Origin: Helochares maculicollis | Taxonomy: Eukaryota; Arthropoda; Insecta; Coleoptera; Hydrophilidae | Assembly: GCA_033557835.1 (NCBI GenBank) | Contig: JAWQRO010000210.1 | Location: 1-48,692 of the forward strand | Direction of reading: 5' to 3' | Length of the DNA stretch: 48,692 bases | Shown: positions 44,725 to 48,692 of the stretch, piece after piece | How the letters are laid out: each line of letters starts with the position of its first letter | How positions within the stretch are numbered: position 1 is the stretch's first letter | Notes under the pieces: model-generated | Database searches by the model: none | Seen by the model: the letters and a program-made list of their open reading frames with translations, nothing else | What the model was told of the DNA's origin: nothing | Position numbers and translations under genes: made by a program

Positions 44725-45857
44725 GGGGGACCGGAAAGTAATGTCGTTTCTGCGCATATTTATATTTGATTGTCATTTGGTAGCTCATTACGTACTTGGA
44801 AGGCGTGTCAAAGAGATTTTGAGGTTATTTTATCATATTTCCTTCTGAATAATTAAGTAAAAGGTTTTTTTGCAATTTGGGGTGAAATAGCCAGCCAAAT
44901 ACCAGAAGAGTATATCCGTCATTGTTAGCTTTTTGAGGTTCGCAAGGGTAATACCGCAACTGCTGCGACTAAAAACATTTGCAATGTTTATCCAAGAGCA
45001 TTGGACGTTCGAAAATGCCAAAGATGGTTCTCCAAGTTCAGATCAGGCAATTTTGATCTCTCGGGCGCCCATCGATCAGGAAGACCAACAAATTGAGGAA
45101 CTTTCAAACAGCCTTAACCAACCTTGGTCAACCATCCAAGAACATTTGCCGCAGATTGGAAAAATAAGCAGAGCTGGTGTTTGGGTCTCCCATAATCTAT
45201 CCGAACAGAATAAAGCCAACCGGTCCATCATGTGCAACGTATTGCTTCAACGGCATCGTACATATCCGTTTTTTGATCGCTTGATCACTAGAGACGAAAA
45301 ATGGGTTCTGTACGACAATCCGAAACGCAAAAGGCAGTGGCTCAGCAGAAATGAATTACCACGATCTACTGCAAAGCTGGGTTTACACCCCAAAAAGGCA
45401 CTTCTGTGTGTTTGGTGGAATACATGCGGAGTTATTCACTTTGAAGTGTTAAAACCAGGACAAACTATTCATGCAGATGTCTTTTGTGAACAATTGGAAC
45501 GAATAAACTGGTCTTTATTTGAAAAATATTCGGCAATTGTCAACAGAAAAGCAGTTATTTTGCAACATGACGATGCAAGACCGCACTGTGCAACACGACC
45601 TTAGACAAAATTAACGAATTGGGATGGGAGGTACTGCCTCACCTACCATACTCGCCCAATATTGCATCCTCGGATTACCATTTATTCCGATCACAGCAAC
45701 ATTGTCTTAGTGGCAAAAAATTAGAAAATTTGTATACTAGATGGCAAAATGTTGTTGATAACGAAGGTGAATATATTGTTGATTAGAAATAAAAACTTGT
45801 TAAAATGTAGTCGTGTGAATTTAACTTAAGAAAACGACATTACTTTCCGGTCCCCCT
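44725..45857 (+). mobile_element. mariner (cecropia-like) with well-kept ends
   Basis: GGGGGACCGGAAAGTAATGT at the left matches the complement of ACATTACTTTCCGGTCCCCC at the right without mismatch over 20 bases. TA dinucleotides are adjacent on both sides. The internal length of about 1.13 kb is slightly short for the family, consistent with deletions in the transposase. Perfect ends with a decayed gene fit a copy that was mobilised in trans, or ends that are conserved by chance. Confidence 0.9.
44870..45786 (+). pseudogene. mariner transposase, cecropia-like, frameshift and C-terminal deletion
   Basis: The longest frame (44933-45604) covers QIEELSNSLNQPWSTIQEHL, IGKISRAGVWVSHNLSEQNK, the first catalytic Asp in ITRDEKWVLYDNPKRKRQW, LHPKKALLCVWWN, GVIHFEVLKPGQTIHADV, and the second Asp in VILQHDDARPH. 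A one-base slip near 45600 then moves the reading to TLDKINELGWEVLPH and SSDYHLFRS, which holds the third Asp. GKKLENL runs directly into TRWQNVVDNEGEYIVD, so about 20 residues are deleted. The N-terminal part before QIEEL is scrambled across frames. All three Asp are present but no intact protein is possible. Confidence 0.85.
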
Positions 45858-45859
45858 TA

Positions 45860-47500
45860 TATATAGTCCTGATCGAAGTAAATAGAATATTTGTTAGATG
45901 AGATAAGTTTTTACATTTTTATAAAAATGTGATTGCTGCTGTACGTACTGGAATATCTCCAGGTTTCAGGGTCCATTATGAGGTATCTACTAAAACACAA
46001 ATAGAACTATTCATGACTTCGATGACGTTTGGCCCACTATGTCTTTGATAACTTGAAGGATGAGGATAAGTTTCGTGGGTGGATGTCGGATAAGATACAG
46101 TCATGTGAAAGAGCTGCATCAGTAAATTATGAAATAATAAATGACCGTCGTAGTTGGATACCCAAGGTCGAAGGCTCTTCTACCTCATCACCAAGAAACC
46201 TGTCATAAATCTACCTCTACTTTGATTGATATCATCGGTCTGAAAAGACATGGCCGTGAAATAGGAGCTGTATTGGAGATTGGTAAGAGTCATGATTTAG
46301 AGGCTTATTCAAAGAACTTGTACAGATTTTAAGCCCAGGTTATTCCATGGAATTACGTAAAACAGTGGGTTGCTATATTTACACAGTGCAGGATATAACA
46401 GTGACGACACTTTCCGCTAATACTATGTCCCTTACCGACTAAGAAATTTATGATATTTACCGGTAATGCTTCTAAGAAAATTATGGAACATGTTCCTAGA
46501 GGCATAAAAATCAGGGTTAAGGATGACTGAGGAAGGTGGGATTTTATGAATTTGGTCAATGCCATCAATTCGAAGAAAAAAATGTAATGCAAACTCTTTC
46601 CTTTTTGTTAGGCAACCAAATTAGCACATCAATTTTCAAAAGCATGGTCGAAAATATATTCAAACACTGAATATTTGTATATAATAGATTTTTTCAGAGT
46701 CGCTATAAACTCTCCGAAAGAAGACACAGTTAAGAGCGAACTAATGAGTTAAGTGAACAGTTGACTAACAGTTAAGTTTGCATAATAGTGGAGTAAGAAT
46801 AATTAGTAATTGGCCAGTAAAAGCTCAACAGCCTTAAATCGCCGAGAGTGTAAAGTAGTACAGACACATGCATAGGAAATAGAGTACATTAGTTTTATTT
46901 TCCGATATAATGATACAAGAGTATCGTATGGTTTACTTTCAGCTGTTTTGTCTTTTTACTGCCAAATTATAGTTAGTGCTACTATACTTCGAGCGTTATT
47001 GTCCATAATTGCGATGTTCTCCAAATCAATAATAAAGTCAATTCGAGAGTGCGATTTCAAATTAGAATAATAAACTACAGCCTGTTGGTAGCTTCAGCAG
47101 ATACATTTTCCAGGAGATTAAATATACTTTTAATTGATGAAATTTTCATAAAAACTCTATGTAATTAATTTGAACAATGAGAATAGGCGCGCACACAAGA
47201 ACAGAAACCACAACATTAGAACAACGAGTAGGTACGTAGCGCCCTAGTTGAAAACGCAGGTAAATCAATATTTCACAGACATATTTTTAGAGCAGCAGGT
47301 TATTCTATTTCTTTGAAAGCTGCTTAAAATGGAGCTAAAATTGGAGGAGAGAAGGTAGGAGACACTCACTTAATTTTGGTGAAATCCCACTTGTTTTGAA
47401 ATATTGAGCAAGTCGTTAAAAGGTAGCAGCGCTTAATGTTCCTAAGTTCTAACTGCAGAAAATAATTTTCCGGAACTTAATAATCGTACTTTTGTACTAA
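45860..47500. other. mixed stretch, no recognised gene
   Basis: 46020-46330 gives balanced plus-strand translations (DEDKFRGWMSDKIQSCERA, RRSWIPKVEGSSTS) in adjacent frames, as in a decayed element or exon, but I do not recognise it. On the minus strand TTATTTTCTGCAG and a GTGAGT donor bracket an 84-base open segment near 47391-47459. Confidence 0.3.
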
Positions 47501-47537
47501 AAGAAAGGTTAAAGGTGAGCACCTACCCGAATTTAAG

Positions 47538-47654
47538 CTACTTACTTTGCCCAATGCCTCGTACCCCGGGAGCATTTCTCCTTCGCTTCACGTACAAAGA
47601 TTTAATCCGTATTAATTTACTTTGACTTTTAATGAGCCCTGTTTTCGCTCTCAT
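47538..47654 (-). other. possible exon or small ORF with GTAAGT donor
   Basis: On the minus strand an ATG at 47654 opens a basic peptide (MRAKTGLIKSQSKL, then LYVKRRRNAPGVRGIGQ) that ends three codons past a GGGCAAA|GTAAGT donor-like site. A second frame across the same DNA reads SEGEMLPGYEALGK up to that donor. A TATATATA run lies about 30 bases upstream. The segment is more GC-rich than its flanks. No family is recognised. Confidence 0.2.
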
Positions 47655-47659
47655 TCCGA

Positions 47660-48060
47660 CAATTTTTGTCTGCTCTATATATATAGTAATTAAACTTTTA
47701 ATTGTGAACCGGTATAATGAACCTGAGGAGATTAATCAATGTCAAATTTATTTTTTTTAATTACCATCGACACCCACTCGTAAACCTTCTTGGGATTGGT
47801 TAAAAGTTATACGATAAAAAGCCAAATGGTGAATAAGGTAATTATTTTTAAAATATTTTTAAACATAAGATAATTTTTTAACATTTTCATAACATAGCAG
47901 CCTATTGAATAATTTCTCTCTATTTCCTGTAAAGCCGTTAGAAATGCTACAAACAATGGTTGCCACTTTTATAAGGCGTTTGACTACTCTAACAAATATG
48001 AGGATTAATAGCAAAATAAGGTTATGTTTTAATTTTTTCGAAAAATATTGATTTCAACAT
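47660..48060. other. AT-rich stretch, no gene
   Basis: Nothing supportable beyond the TATATATA run at 47676-47685. Confidence 0.4.
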
Positions 48061-48064
48061 TAAT

Positions 48065-48420
48065 GTCTATTTTGCCCTCTTCCAAGTAAATCCTCCTGTC
48101 ATACACTTGTGCCATTCCAATTCTCGAATAATTTCTAATAGGCACTTTTTAATATGGCCTTGACCTCTTTCAGGGATACGATCTTAATCTCCTCAACAGT
48201 GGCAAATTTCCGCCTTTTCATGGATGTTTTCAATTTGGCATTATCTTGATACAAAAGCCATGATTTGTTTAGCCACAAATCTGGACCTTTGAATTTATCG
48301 TCATAACAAAATTTCCATATTTTGACAGCAAGTATGATTATTTTCAGCAAATGCGAACTCTCTTGGATGTTATTCAATAGCTCATTAGCGATGTTTATGC
48401 TCTTTTGGTCCAAATTTAGT
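48065..48420 (-). pseudogene. mariner transposase remnant with internal deletion
   Basis: On the minus strand the text LWLNKSWLLYQDNA carries the second-Asp block (usually LHHDNAPAH). It joins directly to KLKTSMKRRKFATVEEIK and SLKEVKAILKSAY, which in intact members follow the third-Asp block. The PYSPDLAP.DFFLF segment with the third catalytic Asp is therefore deleted. Further downstream, in shifting frames, come FENWN, GMAQVYD and YLEEGKIDIN, equivalent to the FEDWKKRWHKCI and YFEGDKIDID tail. The type is the same as at 1-620. Terminal repeats were not found, so the limits are approximate. Confidence 0.72.
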
Positions 48421-48625
48421 AATATCTACAGTGACCTCTCCTACACACGTTTCATTCAAAATAATCCAAACAAATTGCATGGCATGAATAAATGGATAAT
48501 GGATATGCTATCATCTATCAATAACATCTTCTCCGCCTTTTGTGAAGAAATTTTACCATTTATAAGCATTTTTGCTCAAAGTAGGTTTGCAAATACCGCA
48601 ATCAACATTTTAAGTGCGGTACACA

Positions 48626-48628
<3 letters not shown>

Positions 48629-48686
<58 letters not shown>
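48629..48686. repeat. (AT)29 microsatellite
   Basis: A perfect AT dinucleotide run of 58 bases ends six bases before the window edge. It is self-complementary and prone to length change and assembly error. Confidence 0.97.
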
Positions 48687-48689
<3 letters not shown>

Positions 48690-48692
48690 AAA

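Noticed and set aside
1..48692. CRISPR arrays, rRNA or tRNA genes
   Set aside because: No regularly spaced repeats and no conserved RNA cores were seen.

Overview
The window looks like nuclear DNA from a higher fly. It is very AT-rich and mostly non-coding. It holds one intact gene, a 376-residue insect muscle-type actin with an uninterrupted reading frame on the minus strand, and many decayed mariner transposons. A tephritid or related dipteran is plausible, but that is an inference from the actin type, the base composition and the mariner families. Nothing here is bacterial: no operons, ribosome-binding sites or CRISPR arrays.

Layout. 1-620: 3' half of a mariner whose 5' end lies outside the window. 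745-1152: a dispersed direct repeat. 3546-4752: a complete but dead mariner (minus strand). 5390-6560: a possible very old non-LTR retrotransposon. 7490-7810: G/A-rich low-complexity DNA. 9763-9888: a small coding-looking segment. 9951-11487: the actin gene with poly(A) signal, TATA box and upstream elements. 14640-16965: a decayed non-LTR retrotransposon split by a mariner (15129-16388). 18950-19394: a GC-rich promoter-like block with a possible first exon. 20875-22110 and 27528-28809: two copies of one Mos1-like mariner family. 33529-33836: a TATA motif and a strong AG|GTAAGT recursive-splice-like site. 35431-35530: a cluster of regulatory-type motifs. 39073-42579: several exon-like segments, the best being a minus-strand terminal exon encoding a GPI-anchor-like C-terminus (41408-41535). 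44725-45857: another mariner. 48065-48420: an internally deleted mariner remnant. 48629-48686: (AT)29.

The genes do not form a pathway. The picture is an actin locus next to long intergenic or intronic DNA, probably with introns of at least one other gene to the right, peppered with class II elements. The six mariners fall into several distinct transposase types. All are broken by stops, frameshifts or deletions, so none seen here looks autonomous. I found no convincing new biological system. The items most worth follow-up are the split retrotransposon, the GPI-tail exon, the recursive-splice-like site and the isolated GC-rich promoter block.
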